Assembly: GCA_029891345.1 (NCBI GenBank)
Contig: CM056994.1
Coordinates: 141,754,457 to 141,818,456 of the forward strand
DNA: 64,000 nucleotides
Reading direction: 5' to 3'
Origin: Dryococelus australis
Lineage: Eukaryota; Arthropoda; Insecta; Phasmatodea; Phasmatidae
Position numbers and translations under genes: made by a program. The notes beneath the pieces are model-generated. The model was not told the DNA's origin. It did not search any database and saw only the letters and a list, made by a program, of their open reading frames with translations. Below are positions 12,050-22,490 of the stretch, one piece after another; positions within the stretch are counted from its first letter, which is position 1, and every line of letters begins with the position of its first letter.

Positions 12050-12930
12050 GCAAGTTTTGGCACGATTTTGTTGATAGTTTTGTAACAGAAATGATTCAGT
12101 GACGCCGTTATGAGTACTGAAATTTATGTTGTGATTTTTTAGTTACCCTTTTGTCAAAATGAAAGCTAAAATGTTACCAAAATATTTGTTTGCTATAAAT
12201 ATTTGTTCACTTCAGTGTAATGTATGTTCATCATAATAATTATTATTAGTGTCAGTTTTCGTGAAGATTTCTCATCTGTGACTGATGTATTTTTAAACGA
12301 AAGACCGTTGTCTTGTTGAATCTTGAATGTGCGACGTTTTTGTATAAAAATACTTTTTTATATAAAAATGTTTGGCAATTTTCTTGTTAAACACCTGAAC
12401 CTGCAGTTGTATTACAAAAAAAAAAAAAAATCTGAGAATTTTGTCAGCGTTAGTATTGATCGTGAAAATGCTTGCTCGCATATAATGTTACCGTCAAATA
12501 GCGTATTTGCTACTGTGCAGCCAGCATACACTCTTTAGTACTCGTTCGGCAAAAAAGATGTTCGTTTACGACCTAATTATTTTGAGCACGGTCTGTTGGT
12601 GTTTATGTAATAGAAATGACGCAGTGGCCCAGTTTTGTGTACTAAATTTTAAGTTGTGATTTTTTAACTAGCATTTTGTTAGCGTCAAAGCAAAATTTTA
12701 ACAAAATATTCTTTAGGTATAAAGATCTGTTTGCTTCAGTATAATACATATTTCTCAATAATAATGATTAATCTAGTTTTTAGTGACGAGAATTAATTTG
12801 CAATTCTTTTTATTGAAATCGAATTGCTGTTTTCTTGCTGAATCTGAATGTGCGACGTTTTTATCTAAACTAGGTTGGTTGTTTTCTTGCTAAACACCGG
12901 ACCTCTAAAAGATTATATTACAAATAAGAA
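12050..12930 (+). repeat. Diverged direct duplication, about 540-bp offset
   Basis: 12060-12420 and 12585-12920 repeat the same order of phrases: GTTGTGATTTTTTA, CATTTTGT or CCTTTTGT, TTCAGTRTAAT, then TGAATGTGCGACGTTTTT and TTTTCTTG(T/C)TAAACACC. By eye about 70-75% of bases agree, with small gaps. It is non-coding in all frames apart from short chance runs. Confidence 0.65.
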
Positions 12931-13540
12931 AAATGCAAAATGATTTGATGCTTCATATAAAAATTTAAAAAAATTTCGTGTAACCCAAAATCTACTGTAC
13001 TCAAAGGTTAGGGAAAGAGATTGTGTTCTTTCATAAAAGTTTGGATTTTAATTTTCCCATTTGTCCCATATAATTATATAAATTATATACCTGTTTCCAC
13101 AAAATATTTAAAGGACAAATCATTTTTGATAGAAATATTTGGCGTATAACCTGGTCCTATTATATATTTTCAGTGATTAAGTTCACAACGAAGCAGAATT
13201 GATGGAGTACTACTTATATGCATAAATAAACAATGCTTCTTTGACTATTAATAGTTGAGAAATAAGTAAAACATAATTCGTGACTGTGAATTCATGATAA
13301 GCGGTACTTGATGAAGCAGTGTGTTTCATGATGCCTTACTTAAAGCTATCAAAATAAGTAATACTTGCATCTGGCACTATGAATTGAAAATCGTACTTTA
13401 GTATGAGTATAAGTAATTCTTGTTTCAAGTATTGTTCATATGCTGACTATGAGTTACACCCTTGGTGTGAGTCGCATAGTCGAGTCAATAAACTCGCAGC
13501 ATACCGCGACGGCTTATTCGACGAGCATTTGCCCAGCCGG
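12931..13540. other. AT-rich flank of the Tc1-like relic
   Basis: No gene is seen. The 5' end of the Tc1-like transposon, with its terminal repeat, should lie here, but I could not identify it. Confidence 0.4.
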
Positions 13541-14440
13541 ATGAGTTCGAGAGAGGCTGCATATTCGACCTCCGAGAGGCAGGCTGGACGTCTACACATT
13601 TCTCGCCACTTGAACTGTTCTATCTACACTGCGAGTCGATGTTGATACAGTGGGAACAGCACGGTTCTTACAAACATGGAGATCGCTCAGGGCGACCTTG
13701 GTGGACCACCAGCAGGAGGGATCCTTTCATCGTGAGACAGGCTGTAAGCACTCCATGTGCATCGCTGTGCATCATCCACGGACAGGTACGACATCTGGGG
13801 ACACGCCTGTGTCCAACAGTACCAAATACAGGTGGCTAGCAGAAAGGGATCTAACGTCGTGGCGTCCTTTACAACCTCTACCATTACGAAATGAGCATCG
13901 CCGATAACATGTGTCCTTCTACCGGGGAAATGGCAGTTTGGCAGTTTGCGGATTGGTGACGAGTATTGTTTCGTGACGAATCAAGATTTTGTCTAGATAC
14001 TGACGACCGACGTCTGGAGGAGTATTGGCTATCACCATGACTTACACTACTTTATAGACCAGCACATTTCCCAATTAGAGGTGTATTCGTGTGGGGTGCC
14101 ATTTCCTTCGTTTCCCGCTCCACACTGGTGGCGATTGAAGGGAGATTGGTGGAGTGGCGATACGTCAAGAGAATCCTGTGACCATGTGCGTTCCTTTTCC
14201 TGGTACAACTTGACACATCAGATTCTCAGCAGGGTATTGTCCGGCCTCACACAGCAGGGATATCTCTGCCCTTCCTTTATAATGTCAACAAGCTTCCTTG
14301 GCTAGCAAGTTCCCCAGACCTCTTGCCCATCGAATACGTTTGGCACCAGATTGAACAGCAACATCGGCCAGCAGCCACTACAGCGAATCTGAAGGTTGCA
14401 TTGCGCCAGCTGTGGCAGGATCTTCCTCGGTAGAACACCC
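13541..14440 (+). pseudogene. Broken Tc1-like (Tc1/mariner superfamily) transposase
   Basis: The translation in shifting frames follows a Tc1-family transposase from the helix-turn-helix to near the C-terminus. In order I see EFERGCIFDLREAGWTS (about 13545-13600), ISRHLNCSIYTASRC, QWEQHGSYKHGDRSGRP, FIVRQAVST, GQVRHLGTR, a DESRFCLDTDDRR block (about 13978-14010), VWGAISF-like sequence near 14090, RPHTAGIS (about 14250) and SPDLLPIEYVWHQIE (about 14312-14356). The protein would be about 300 residues. The first Asp and the final Glu are present. The middle catalytic residue, expected as QDN before ARPHTA, reads as Gly here. Several frame changes and stops separate the blocks, so it is dead. I did not find its terminal repeats; the downstream end is probably before 14660. 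Confidence 0.9.
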
Positions 14441-14835
14441 CACTTTTGTATGTCTTCTTGCACAACAGTATTGCCGCCTGTTTCCATAATACACCATACT
14501 AATTGCATCCTGCAAGTGTTGATCCCCTTCGATAAATGCTTGCTATGGTACAATATTTGATATTTTCTATATACGTACCAACATGCCCTGTGCCTGTACC
14601 TACTTATGTGGACCTGCGATGGTACCTTCAAGATGAACATTTTTTTTAATGAGTGCAGATTTATATTAATTAGCAGACAGAAGCGCTTATTTCAAAGGTC
14701 CAGCAGATCATATGTAGCGCGTTTTCAATGCAGAAGCCATCGCTGTGAAAGATGGGCTGATATTTATTTAGACAGAATTTAGGTATAACACAAATTTTAA
14801 TCCAACGCGTTCCCACTCTCAGTGTTACTCCCATT

Positions 14836-14975
14836 CTATAAAGTGTCAGCACTTCCGGAGCGCACCAGTAGTCTATACCTTCTGCGAGCGGCGAGAATTG
14901 TTGTTAGTTCAGCGTGTTGTTTGTGTTATGTCCTCCGGTTTATTGCTACAGAGTACGCTTTTGTACAAAGTAAGT
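14836..14975 (+). promoter_or_regulatory. Candidate promoter, short first coding exon and splice donor
   Basis: A TATA-like box, CTATAAAG (14835-14842), is followed 92 bases later by ATG at 14928. From there the frame reads MSSGLLLQSTLLYK and meets AA|GTAAGTAT, a near-consensus donor, with the exon ending at 14969. The stretch between is richer in G and C than its surroundings. This layout suits the 5' end of a spliced gene, host or transposon. I see no matching acceptor and coding exon downstream, so it remains a guess. Confidence 0.3.
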
Positions 14976-15262
14976 ATACTTTTTCGTGATGCTCAAAACA
15001 AACACAGTTTTTCTGGGTTGAGCTGTTGCAAAATATGGATTATTTTGCAGCTCAAGATGATTGAAGCTGTAGATTGAATCTGCAATTACACAACATAATT
15101 ATAGGTACGTTGAAGTTTATGAATTTCGTTCAATTTTTGTTTAATTTTTTTAATATCATGTAGTGTTTACCGTTTTCAAAATCTGTTAGTGGGTAACGGT
15201 TTTCATGGAAGTGTGGTTTGCAATTTTGGTTTTGACATAATTATTGTAGCATAGCAATACTT

Positions 15263-15499
15263 TATAGACTGATCACGGTAAAGTGCGCACCTTCGAGGCC
15301 CTAGTTACGTTTTTTATGTAAGTCATATATTATTTAAATACTTTTAAAAATAAATATTGCCATATAAGGAACAAACAAACTTTCTAGATTCCACCGCACT
15401 CTAAAGATAAAGTCTAAGGCTATAGTAAAAATATTTACTGTCTATTATTCGAAATGAGATGGCTTTTAAAAGTACTTACTTTACCGTGAATAGCTTATA
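15263..15499. mobile_element. MITE copy 1, about 240 bp
   Basis: It starts TATAGACTGATCACGGTAAA and ends with its imperfect reverse complement, TTTACCGTGAATAGCTTATA. The same element occurs at 21149-21388. Shared landmarks are GAGGCCCTAGTTAC near the left end, AATATTGC(A/C), a CCRCRGCACTC-like block in the middle, and GGCTTTTAAAAGTRCT near the right end. It has no coding capacity. The TA-rich ends suggest TA target choice, as in Tc1/mariner-derived MITEs. Confidence 0.8.
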
Positions 15500-18400
15500 A
15501 AGTAAATTTTTTTTTCATTAAGTTAATATTATATTAAATTAAATTCGTTGGTTCTCGGGCCTCTTTTTTACCGACACATAATAAGTCAACAGACAGGCCG
15601 AAGCCATATCTATTGCAGCAGGTTTTCATTTTTTAAACGATAGAGAGTTATGTGTTTCTCTCATTTTTGTAGTAGTGTTATTCTTTGAACCGAATGCATT
15701 AATTATTTTAATTTTCTTATGTTCGGTTTGCGTTCTACTTTTCAACATTTCAGTTTAGTAAGGGCCTATGTCTTATTTTTACGGAAATAAAGAAAAAGTA
15801 TGTGTTAGCTTCGGAATCACTTACCGACCTTCCCTCATTGCACACGGACTGGTCTAATGTCAGCGAGATAATGATTAGAAATCAACGTGTTTAGCGAATT
15901 TTGCTGGCTCCAATAAAGGAGTAGCGAATATAACAATAAGCGAAAACCTAATCACCTTTAACAATTTAAACTCCTTTCCATATACGTTAAGAAACGATTA
16001 ATAACGATTCTGAAGTGGCTTCAATACTTAAAAAATAATAATTCCGATTTTGACAAACAAATTTGTGGCCTGAATTATAAGAGTTTTGTGCCACTCCGTG
16101 CCCAGATATTAATTATTAAAGAAACAAATAACGAGGATAGAGGGCAATTTGGATGAAATACACTAGGAAAGATGACACCAGCACAAGACATAGAGGATGC
16201 TTTTTTTTCTGCAACGAGAAGAGTTCTGAATTGTACGTGTTGTATGAAGAATGTATATTGAGCTTGCCTTGATTGGAGAAAATGCGCGTTCAATTAGCAG
16301 GATTATAATACAATAACAAACATAGTGCGGGTGGCAATGACCATCGTGTTTTTATTTTGATCGAAGCTAAGTATCACGGGCAGTGAATTGTAAAGCAATA
16401 CAGGAGGTATTGGATCTCAATACCCTTTTGCTAAGAGTCGCCCAACTCTCTCTACTCTCGCTACATAGGAGGGATGAGGCTGCGAGATATCACGAGCACA
16501 TTGATGAAGGTAAAACTAATTCCTCGTGTGTTTCACTTGCGTAGTTGATACGCATTATCCAGACTTAGTTAAAAGATGAGGAGGACACGGCAGTTAACGC
16601 TTGCGGTTTGAAGTATTCGAAGACGTATATACGGAAGCAGAATTGTTCAACTGGGCGGGGGCTCGTCATCCACGCATGCAACTTCTTCAAAGAAAAAATT
16701 CTCGCGTAATTCACTGCATGCTCAAAAGGTCGTGATGTTCTTCTAGTATATGTCAGAAATATATGTCCGTACCATATTACTATATACATATTGGATCTAT
16801 GATTTTAACGACACAAACAAACGACTTTAGCCGAACGAAAAAATTCAACCCTCTTTATTACTGTACCAGTTGATGCATATAAAAAGCGTATTCGGTTTAG
16901 TTCCACTGGGACCAGCAGACATTCTTAACCAAGAGAGTACGCTTCAATTGTATGTGGGCCCCTTTGTATGCCCGAGAACTAGGTACTAAGTTGTGGTTAA
17001 AATGCTTCACAATTTAAGTTTGACAGTTTCTTGGTGTACCAAGTGGATTTTCAGTGAAAGTCCCAGAAATACCCATGTTTCCAGACCAGCATTAACATAA
17101 CAAATTTTCTCGTAATATGGAGGACTATATCTCTCATTCAGCCATATTGCCATCACTATATGAATGTGGTCTGATACGTGACTAGTCATCTCAATTCTGA
17201 CTAAGTTCCTGTTATAGCCTGCGCCCAACCTCTTTTGAAAACGGTAGAACAAATCCAGTGGAAATACCATGATAAATATAGCAAGCGTTTTTTTCCTAGT
17301 TGTATCGGACAGCGAGCATATAAAGACCGTAATAGAGAAAGGTCTGGTTAATCTAATGGGAATCGCATTTATATCAGTGAAAATCAGCCAACGTATACAT
17401 TAGTTATCAGGCACTGATTTTCACTGCTTTGGCTCAATTCTCGCGGTTTCAGGTTTGGAGTGTAGGTAAAATTGATTGGCCACCTCGAGCATGATTCTCA
17501 CATATTGATCGGCTCAAACGGGAAAGACTTGTCACCATAGTCATTAATCACTTTCTTAAGATCGTCGTGCAAAGCCCGAACCATAAATCCTCCCTTCTCT
17601 TAAGTCTGAAAGTTATAAATAACAGTTAAGGCAACAGCCTCAGTTGAAAATCTGGTTAGATTTCATTTCTGTGAAAAAAATGCGTGCCCTAAATGACAGT
17701 TTGTTGGTTCACATTGAGCGTTGGCGCCGACGCCTACAGCGCTCACTTAAAGCTATAAAAATCGAACATAGAAAAAAATATCATTTGAAGCTATGAATAT
17801 TCGTTTACTAAAGGAGTAACATTGGAAAGTAAAATAAAATTCATAAAATATATAATTATGTAAAATATATTAAATATGCTTAGATGCTTAGAGAAAGTAA
17901 AATCTAAGTTAAAAGTCAATTACTGCACAGATAAGCCTCGCAAGTAAACCAAAAGTTACTGGAATAACCATTGAACTTTCTTCCTCTCTATAGGCGAAAA
18001 TAATGTATAATTATGTTCTTAAAAAATTAGATTGTAGTTAGTCATTGACGTCTCGTTGACAGCAAAACTATTAGAAATAAACCAAAACAAATATGCAACA
18101 GTAGTGAGAAAACTATAAAAACACAAGTGGTTTACCCGCGACTCGAATTCCCAGAAACATTTTACCATAAGCTAGGGTGCAATCAACTCCCATTATAATG
18201 TTATATTCGGATCTTAAACTTCATATCTAAACAAGCAAATGTTTTGAATGATGGGGGTTTACTAACCTGAAATATTTGCAGCACCCTCATTTTGAAAAAC
18301 AAAATTTTTGATGGGTTAAAATATGAAAGTTTATATGGACTACTGTGGCAATATTTTTCTTTAGAATCAGGTGGAAATCGATTTATTGGTCGCTTAGATA

Positions 18401-19139
18401 TGCCATCAAAATTGAATTTTCTCACTTGGCGATATCTGAATAAAGGCTTTTAAAAGGAAGTTGGTAAAATTTTTTTACAGATATCACAAATATACCTAAA
18501 TATTTATATGGCCAAGATTTTTTAAATCGATGTCTGATTACACTTAAATCATGTAAGTTTACATTGCCTTCTGCGGCCGAAATGAGGTGCAAAATGTGGG
18601 GGAAATTAGTTGAATTATTTCGGAAATATGCAAAATGCAAATCCATTCACCTAAAACTGTTTTACAAAATGCCGGCCAAAACGTATCTCTGGGTGCATGA
18701 TTGATGATTCTAATAAATACGGCTAGTGTAAAAAAAATAGTAAAGTTGGTTGATTTATTCATTTATTATAACGAATCAACCTAAATTAATTATATATCGC
18801 CATCATAATAATCCTACAGCATCGAAATAATAATGTTTGTTTATGTAATCCACTTTCTTACTAGATGTGTGTACAATTTGCTGGGAATCGTGTGATCATT
18901 ACTCAAAATATGGTATACAATATCGATAATTTCATGTGACGATCTTCATGAACAGAGAACAAAAATATTATGAATTAAAATATTCGATAAATATCATAGA
19001 TATACTATACAAAGTTAAGTTAAGGTCTGTTACCTAGCTTTGTAGATGTAGCACATTTAGCTAAGCAGTTATAACCACTATACTAAAAATTAGTGTCTCG
19101 CACTCTTTAATCTAAAACAAACTCATTAATATAGTCTAT
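15500..19139. other. Unassigned AT-rich DNA
   Basis: No gene or RNA is recognisable. Open frames on the minus strand at 18201-18762 (60-74 codons each) have no family signature and look like chance openness in repetitive AT-rich DNA. A 13-bp exact inverted repeat lies at 17375-17426. Confidence 0.4.
17375..17426. repeat. Inverted repeat with 13-bp perfect arms
   Basis: CAGTGAAAATCAG at 17375-17387 is matched exactly by CTGATTTTCACTG at 17414-17426 around a 26-base loop. It could form a stem-loop; no further context supports an RNA gene. Confidence 0.7.
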
Positions 19140-19500
19140 CACAGTAAAAGATATTCGTCAAATATGGTGTGAATCAATTGATTGTTTTCTAAGTTATGAC
19201 ATACAAAACTTTTGCTTTCATCTGAAACTATCCAAAAAAATTGTGAAGTAAACAGTATAAAGTTCAACTGAAATTTTCTTCAAAGTTTCGTAGATACAAC
19301 TTATTAAAATTAAATGTTTATATGCACACCATTTTTAAAACAATGATTTGACTCATACGAAACTAAGTAATTCACATGCCATGCCGTAGTGGTACGTTTT
19401 TGCCAAATTAAGAAGAAATCAAATATTTTTCTCCTTAGATATGACATACAAATTTTAATTTTATTTTGCTGTTATGTTATGAAATGGCGGATAAAATATA
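19140..19500. repeat. Dispersed repeat, copy A
   Basis: This stretch shares phrases with 22000-22490: (A/G)GATATGA(C/T)AT followed by AAA(A/G)TTTT, CACACCATTTT or GACACCATTTT, CATGCCATG(C/A)C(G/A)TAGTG(G/T)TAC, and a GAAATGGCGG or AAATGACGGGCG block. The match is patchy and the family is unnamed. There is no coding capacity. Confidence 0.45.
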
Positions 19501-19639
19501 CATTTTGTGGGCACATTTCATGGTTGTAAATCATACAGCCACCATACAACATTAAGTCATTCATTTGGAATAGTTCACACGGTTTCGACGACGAAGCACT
19601 TTAAGTTAATTCAGCTACGTAGCCTCAGTAGATTGATAA

Positions 19640-20010
19640 AGAGCATTCATGAACAGGGTCCAGTGTCAGGATCAGGCTCTGGCCACCATATTGGATTTTT
19701 TTCTTTTTTCCTAAAAATTTTCCTTTAACCACTACAAAATTCCCTTTCTTCGCTAGAAATTTCCCGTTTTTTCCCCAAAAGATCTACCTCTCTTAAAAAA
19801 AAAAAAAGAATATACTGAGAACCCTTCTTGCGAAAACTAGCTGCCGAAAGACAGCTTTCGAGCAATTTTAACGATTTCGATGATCGCCTATTACTTATAG
19901 TAAAATCATACGCTATTCTGGCGAAGGATTCATGCTAGGGAGTCAGGAGCCAACGGTGACCATCTTCGAATCTTGCCAATTTTCCTCCAAAAAATCCCAT
20001 TATTTTTTAT
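19640..20010. repeat. Repeat with CACCATATTGG and AAAATTTTCC motifs
   Basis: It holds GGCCACCATATTGGATTTTT, then runs of AAAATTTTCC, AATTTCCCG and TTTTCCCC, then GGAGCCAACGGTGACCATCTTCG. A similar succession, CCGCCATCTT followed by AAAATTTCCC-like units, lies at 51435-51550. Such sequence pairs look like fragments of one dispersed non-coding element family, here bounded loosely. Confidence 0.4.
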
Positions 20011-20149
20011 ATTTATATATATTTATAAAAATTAATAATTTTAAAGGCGTAAATATGACATGTTATATTTAACCGGTATCCTTTTTTTGAGGTGCATATG
20101 ATTTTGATCTCATATAGATTATGTAACCCAATGTCAGGACCACAATACT

Positions 20150-20252
20150 GTGCGCACCTACCTGCTGCCCGGCACTTCTTCCCACATTGCTCGCAAGTCC
20201 TCGTGCTTGTATCGACAAGCTCGCGAGGCACCGGCCTTGTCAAATCAGTCAC
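20150..20252 (-). pseudogene. Cys-rich reading frame, possible LINE 3' zinc-finger relic
   Basis: On the minus strand the frame reads TRPVPRELVDTSTRTCEQ then CGKKCRAAGRCAQYCG, with cysteines spaced CX2CX3C. A C-x-x-C-G-K-x-C block followed by a GLHNL-type segment is common at the C-terminal end of some insect LINE polymerases. GCAG|GTAGGT at about 20162 looks like a splice donor, so a short host exon is the alternative. There is no upstream reverse transcriptase in the window. Low confidence. Confidence 0.25.
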
Positions 20253-20469
20253 ATATCTGACGATCGACGCAGTTATAAATAAGTAGAATTATTTCAATGA
20301 AACTTATTAAATTTATTAATTGAAAAATGCTGAAATATTAAAAATAAAATAGGGTAAATATATCGAAAATGTATTTTAAGTACAAAAACGGTTTAAAACA
20401 TCTAAATTATGTAATTTTCCCACTTTAACACGACAGCTGGTAATATTTAAAGAAAGAAGAAATTCCAAT

Positions 20470-20548
20470 GGAGAGACCGGGATTCGAACCCCCGATCTTT
20501 ACAATAGAAGTCGGGGGACTTTGAACACTGACCTACAGAGGAAAATGT
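20470..20548 (-). pseudogene. tRNA-Arg(TCT)-like sequence, probably a relic
   Basis: On the minus strand a box A-like TAGGTCAGTGTTCA is followed by a CGACTTCTATTG anticodon region, with TCT in the loop, and the strong box B GGGTTCGAATCCCGG. Spacing is roughly that of a tRNA. The acceptor and T stems do not pair properly and no CCA-proximal 5' partner is visible. It is therefore more likely a tRNA-derived repeat or pseudogene than a working tRNA. Confidence 0.55.
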
Positions 20549-21148
20549 GCAGTAATACTCAAATGTTGTATAATAGTCACCAAAACTAAAAGGCTGCCAT
20601 TTCTTTGTAATGATTTTTTTTTCAGTCAATGCATATGGTTCATAACGACATTTATAAGAGAGCTTTTTCAGTTTAAATTCAACGTATTTACCAATGAAAA
20701 AATATTTTTAAAGACAAGTGTATTAAACACATTTCGTTACTATATGAATATACTCGAATTGATTGATTTTATATCTTATTTTTAAATAATTATGTACCAG
20801 GCCACATTATTCTTTCGCAGGTGAGTATAATTTGCGAACTCTTAGGAGACAGGTAGTCTCGTGAAATTCAGTTTGAAAGCATCATGTATAGCTCCAGGAA
20901 TATATGGTTAGGTCTTTATAACCATTGTGATTATCCTATATATTTGATTCATAGTGATGTTGTTTACTAAAACAGTTTATAACAGACTGGTTACGATATA
21001 GGTTTAATAAGAAAAAAATTACTCTTTATGTTAAAAATATTATTAAAGTATATGTTACTACAAAAACACTCAAAAAATAAACCAGCTACTTACATATTTG
21101 CACACAAGTTCCATACCAGCCACTGTAACTCATGCATGCCATCTGCTT
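20549..21148. other. Unassigned AT-rich DNA
   Basis: I see nothing recognisable between the tRNA-like relic and the second MITE copy. Confidence 0.4.
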
Positions 21149-21388
21149 TATAGGCTGTTCACAGTAAAGTGAGCACTTTTGAGGCCCTAGTTACTTTTTC
21201 CTTTCAGTCATATTTAATTATTTAACCACCATTTAAAATTAATATTGCAGTGTTGATAATAAATAGAGTGTGTATTTTCCACAGCACTCGGAAGTTAATG
21301 ACTAAGGCTAAAACAAAATATATTTAATGACAATTATTCCAAATGAGGGGGCTTTCAAAAGTGCTCACTTACCCATGAATAGCCTATA
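21149..21388. mobile_element. MITE copy 2, about 240 bp
   Basis: It starts TATAGGCTGTTCACAGTAAA and ends with the near reverse complement, ACCCATGAATAGCCTATA. The terminal match runs over about 38 bp and includes GTGAGCACTTTTGA. It is the same element as 15263-15499 and better preserved at its ends. Flanking TTA/TA sequence is consistent with insertion at a TA-rich target. No reading frame is present. Confidence 0.85.
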
Positions 21389-21960
21389 TCAACCAACACC
21401 AGACGAAATATATACATAGTTTATGCCTCTTACTATAAGTCAAACATAACTCAACCATTCAATCCCAAAATCAACATACCAAAAATGTACTACTGCTCAT
21501 ACGTTTTGCTCTACTGGTCGACACCAGATAAATATATTCTTGTCACTGTACCACCATACCAACCAACCACCCATTGTAATCCAAATCGTAACAGAACACC
21601 CAACACCCTATCTACTATAACCCAAAAAAGAACTTGACCACATTGTTACATCACAACAGGTACCCAAGCAATTATTCATTTCCGATCGACCCATAACATA
21701 CGAAATTCCTACCATTCATCACTCTAGCATTAGCAAGTAATACCAATCCACCCAATCTTTCACAATGTTTACACGAATCAACCCAATCTTTCGCAATATT
21801 TACACCAATCCACCCAAAACATTCGCAATCTTTACACCAATTTCAGTGAACTTCCACTAATTCAATCTTTACCATAATAATTTATCTTACACCAATCCAC
21901 CCAGTGTTCCACAATATTATACGCCAACTGTTATACACCAAATGGTATACCATTTTAAAA
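21389..21960 (+). repeat. G-poor, C-rich stretch with a 31-bp tandem repeat
   Basis: From about 21390 to 21960 the plus strand has very few G residues while C is common, roughly four C to one G by eye. This is strong strand asymmetry compared with the flanks. Within it 21742-21835 holds three units of 31-32 bp sharing ACCAATCCACCCAATCTTTC and a GCAAT(A/G/C)TTTAC end. CCAACCA-like phrases recur elsewhere. No protein signal is visible in any frame. Confidence 0.65.
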
Positions 21961-21999
21961 AGAAATGTATCTGATCTATTTAAAACTTGCAGGTTTTAT

Positions 22000-22490
22000 C
22001 TCATGATGCAATACTAATTGTTTGCCATAATCGGCAGTCAATTGTTTCCCGAGATATGATATAAAGTTTTATTTATTCGTGTCGTGCTGTTTTAAAATTT
22101 GGGCGAATTGTATGGTAACTACACCAAAAAAACCTCAAATATATTATGTATGGACACCATTTTGAAAATAAGAGCCAAATAAATTTAATACCTATACGTC
22201 TACATGCCATGACATAGTGTTACTTAAGTGACAGTTTTGGCGTTATCTGCTGAGTAGTCTTCGAAATATATCGTAAAGTCTTTAATACTAATATTATGAT
22301 ATTTTTTCGAAATGACGGGCGAACAGCAATATTCTTCTATAAATTAAATACTTGCATGATGCTCATTAAAAATATAAAATGTAGTTTTAATTTGTTTGGA
22401 TGGTTTCAGAGATATGTTTTACGTTAAGTTTGAAATGGCCGTAATTTTAAAAATATGCACGAGGCGTGGTAGAAAAATATAAAATAAAAT
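22000..22490. repeat. Dispersed repeat, copy B
   Basis: This is the partner of 19140-19500. It contains CGAGATATGATATAAAGTTT, TATGGACACCATTTTGAAAA, CATGCCATGACATAGTGTTA and a GAAATGACGGGCGAACAGCA block. It is non-coding. Confidence 0.45.

Noticed and set aside
18201-18762. Spliced gene from three minus-strand frames
   Set aside because: The frames overlap, have unremarkable AT-driven composition, and show no good donor and acceptor pairs.
20470-20548. Functional tRNA-Arg gene
   Set aside because: Box B is excellent, but the acceptor and T stems do not pair and the D-arm is degenerate.
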